A stretch of 5,745 nucleotides of DNA. Source: Minisyncoccota bacterium. GTDB taxonomy: Bacteria; Patescibacteriota; Minisyncoccia; Phycocordibacterales; UBA2100. Shown here in pieces: positions 4,297 to 5,745 of this stretch (its first letter is position 1; each line of letters begins with the position of its first letter). Made by a program: the position numbers and the translations under genes. The stretch lies in NCBI GenBank assembly GCA_016763615.1, contig JAESTJ010000065.1:1-5745 (forward strand), given 5' to 3'. Under the pieces are notes generated by a model, which made no database searches, had not been told where the DNA came from, and worked only from the letters and a program-made list of their open reading frames with translations.

Positions 4297-5466
4297 CTAT
4301 AGGGGATATAGTTCAAGTAAATTCGGTACGGAGTTTTCCTTAAAAGTTGTCACCTCACTTTCGAAGTCACTACGCGATAGAAACGACTCAAGAGAAAATC
4401 CTGTGTGTTCTTGGATACTTCTGTTTATGTGTGAGAGGGTTACTGCGCGTAGATCACGCTCTCCCGTGGTGTCTCCAAGACTACTGGTACTTATGATTCC
4501 AACAAGTTTATTCCACTGGTTTACCACTGCGCCCCCAGAGGAACCACCTTGCGCCACTATATTTCCTCCGAGGGCCAGAATATCTACCAACGAACGTGAA
4601 AACGTAAAGACTTTTTGTATTGAAACTATAGTGGAAACTGGCCACAATTCATTTTTAAGGGCGATATTTCCTAGAAATCCAGCAGGGTAGCTCGCGAGAA
4701 GTACCGAGTCACTTGCTTGCGCAACGTGTTCTCGTGTATCAAATTCAACGAAAGGGAATGAAGTTGGCTTTTCGGAACCATCCGTAGTACCTGTTATATA
4801 TAGAAGAGCCCAATCATGTTCGCCAGTTCCAGTAGCAAGTTCCAAAAAGATGTCCTTTGCATGTTTCTGCGCCCATTTTTGAGGAAACGCAAGAATATTA
4901 GCAGTGTATTTTGCTTTAGCAGGAGCACCGCTGCGTATAACACAAGTTATTTTTACATCTGGATGTTCTCTGAGAAGAAGATACTGGGCAACGTGAGCAT
5001 TGGTAAGAATAACCCCTCGAGAATCTATGATGATTCCGCTGCCTGTTGCTCCAGAAATCAGTGAACCCTGACTGCTACCGCAGAGAATGTTTACCACTGA
5101 AGGTAGTGTTGCTATGTTTATAACATCAAGCGATATTGGTGGGGTTGAGTAAAATGTAACCGGAGAGCTTGGTGCTGATTGTGGTTGAGTTACCTGTTGA
5201 GTTTCAGGTAGTGTCTCCTCGATGGCGATAGTTTTTTTCTCTTGGTCACTCGCGGGAGGTACAACAATATTTTCTGCAATGACTTCCGTTTTAGTAGGGG
5301 ATAGTATTGGTTCTTGTATCTCGGGGGTAGTTGTAGCTATAGAAACACTTTCGTATGTGGTACTGGGCTGCATTTCTTCTAGAAGCACAGCAAAGCCTAC
5401 TAGGGAAATAAGTGCCAGTGTACTGGTAAGAATTGTTTGTGTAAGGAGGGAAGTGCTGTCTTTCAT
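4297..5466 (-). CDS. Membrane-anchored trypsin-like serine protease, no PDZ domain
   Basis: This 389-aa protein has one N-terminal hydrophobic segment (about 9-29), an uncleaved anchor or signal peptide. A Thr/Pro/Glu/Gln-rich linker (about 31-110) probably spans the envelope. A chymotrypsin-fold domain follows (about 112-350), and the C-terminal tail has no PDZ domain. The catalytic triad is visible: H158 in L-T-N-A-H-V, D218 in E-H-D-W-A-L-L, and S310 in G-G-S-S-G-G-A-V. C129 and C175 are the only cysteines and may form a disulfide. It resembles the HtrA/DegP-related S1 proteases in the core but lacks the PDZ domains that regulate them, and is probably exposed outside the membrane. Start ATG 5466 directly follows a -10 element, suggesting leaderless translation. 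The stop is TAG, 7 bp from the convergent ABC gene. Confidence 0.92.
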   Translation of the reverse strand: MKDSTSLLTQTILTSTLALISLVGFAVLLEEMQPSTTYESVSIATTTPEIQEPILSPTKTEVIAENIVVPPASDQEKKTIAIEETLPETQQVTQPQSAPSSPVTFYSTPPISLDVINIATLPSVVNILCGSSQGSLISGATGSGIIIDSRGVILTNAHVAQYLLLREHPDVKITCVIRSGAPAKAKYTANILAFPQKWAQKHAKDIFLELATGTGEHDWALLYITGTTDGSEKPTSFPFVEFDTREHVAQASDSVLLASYPAGFLGNIALKNELWPVSTIVSIQKVFTFSRSLVDILALGGNIVAQGGSSGGAVVNQWNKLVGIISTSSLGDTTGERDLRAVTLSHINRSIQEHTGFSLESFLSRSDFESEVTTFKENSVPNLLELYPL

Positions 5467-5472
5467 TTCGCA

Positions 5473-5481
5473 ATAATAACA
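5473..5481 (-). promoter_or_regulatory. Extended -10 promoter of the protease gene
   Basis: On the minus strand the sequence reads TGTTATTAT, matching TGnTATAAT with one hexamer difference. Six bases (TGCGAA) separate it from the ATG, so transcription starting seven bases downstream would begin at the A of the start codon and give a leaderless mRNA. No Shine-Dalgarno is present, in agreement. Confidence 0.55.
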
Positions 5482-5636
5482 TTCGCTTGAGGTTACGCAC
5501 TATTTTGGTAGTATTGGCGGACGCTCTTGAAGAGTAATAGGCAAAAAGCGGGTATATGAAGCAAGCATATATCCTCTGCATTCAGACGTAATGTCTTTGC
5601 GAATCGCAGCGATGTACCTCGAACAAATATTCTTGC
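5482..5636. other. Non-coding region upstream of the protease, with hairpins
   Basis: No gene is supported in this 155-bp stretch; open frames here are short and lack family resemblance. GGTATATG (5551-5558) pairs with CATATATCC (5565-5573) around a short loop, with one bulged base. CTCTTGAAGAG (5524-5534) is a small palindrome. CGAA and AAATATT (5620-5631) can pair with AATATTT and TTCG in the repeat copy (5652-5663), forming a stem across the edge of the terminal repeat. If the contig is circular, this region leads into tRNA-Gly. Confidence 0.5.
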
Positions 5637-5745
5637 AAGCAAGCTTTCAGAAATATTTATTCGGAGCACATCTTTCTGCCTATGGCAGAAGCGCTCCGCT
5701 CTTCTCTTGCGGGTATAGTTTAGTGGTATGACATGTCCTTGCCAA
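5637..5745. repeat. Terminal direct repeat, right copy
   Basis: This is an exact 109-base copy of 4-112, offset 5,633. It ends at the last base of the window, inside the tRNA-Gly anticodon loop, so the true length of the repeat cannot be seen on this side. Confidence 0.95.
5709..5745 (+). tRNA. tRNA-Gly (GCC), 5' half cut by the window end
   Basis: These 37 bases equal the first 37 bases of the tRNA-Gly at 76-146, from the acceptor 5' strand through the D-arm to the end of the anticodon loop TTGCCAA. The 3' half is missing only because the window stops. On a circular contig this is the same gene as the first one. Confidence 0.9.

Noticed and set aside
5291..5581. 96-residue minus-strand frame over the protease N-terminus
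   Set aside because: It overlaps the signal and linker coding region in another frame and has no recognisable features. It is a shadow of the protease gene.

Overview
The window looks like genomic DNA of an uncultivated ultrasmall bacterium of the Candidate Phyla Radiation, most likely a Parcubacteria (Patescibacteria) lineage. This is inferred from recalled family resemblance and no search was run. The 142-codon membrane protein carries the C-x-Y-[C]-G-Y ... Y-W-C pattern I associate with a CPR hypothetical family. The membrane-anchored, PDZ-less trypsin-like protease is also a familiar CPR type. Genes are compact, tRNAs have no encoded CCA, and convincing Shine-Dalgarno sites are mostly absent. 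The sequence is moderately AT-rich.

Layout: a tRNA-Gly(GCC) at 76-146 is followed after 8 nt by a 142-codon gene (155-583), intact except for an in-frame TGA at codon 78. Next comes about 290 bp of non-coding DNA (584-874) with a 15-bp inverted repeat, four copies of TAACGGACA, several DnaA-box-like 9-mers and three parS-like sites. A voltage-gated K+ channel with a C-terminal zinc ribbon (875-1663, minus) is divergent from a YraN-type nuclease-fold gene (1743-2129, plus). Two more parS-like palindromes lie inside yraN. A 26-bp palindrome, a 12-bp tandem repeat, tRNA-Pro(UGG) and a tRNA-Pro-like fragment fill 2119-2474. An ABC exporter half-transporter (2505-4289, plus) then converges, with a 7-bp gap, on a trypsin-like serine protease (4297-5466, minus). 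A non-coding stretch closes the window and runs into a second copy of its first ~110 bases, including the 5' half of tRNA-Gly.

The end-to-end repeat means the contig is either a circle of about 5,633 bp or is bounded at both ends by the same repeat. The membrane and envelope proteins (channel, exporter, tethered protease, small membrane protein) look like cell-surface housekeeping functions and show no obvious joint pathway.

The strongest signals are: (1) a TGA where I expect the second Cys of a CxxC motif, followed by a hairpin of bacterial SECIS-like geometry, suggesting a selenoprotein; (2) a candidate origin or segregation region of DnaA-like boxes, an inverted repeat and five parS-like sites; (3) eleven copies of a T(A/T)A(A/C)GGACA motif on both sides of the channel-yraN block; (4) a tRNA-Pro remnant that can fold as an acceptor/T-arm minihelix.
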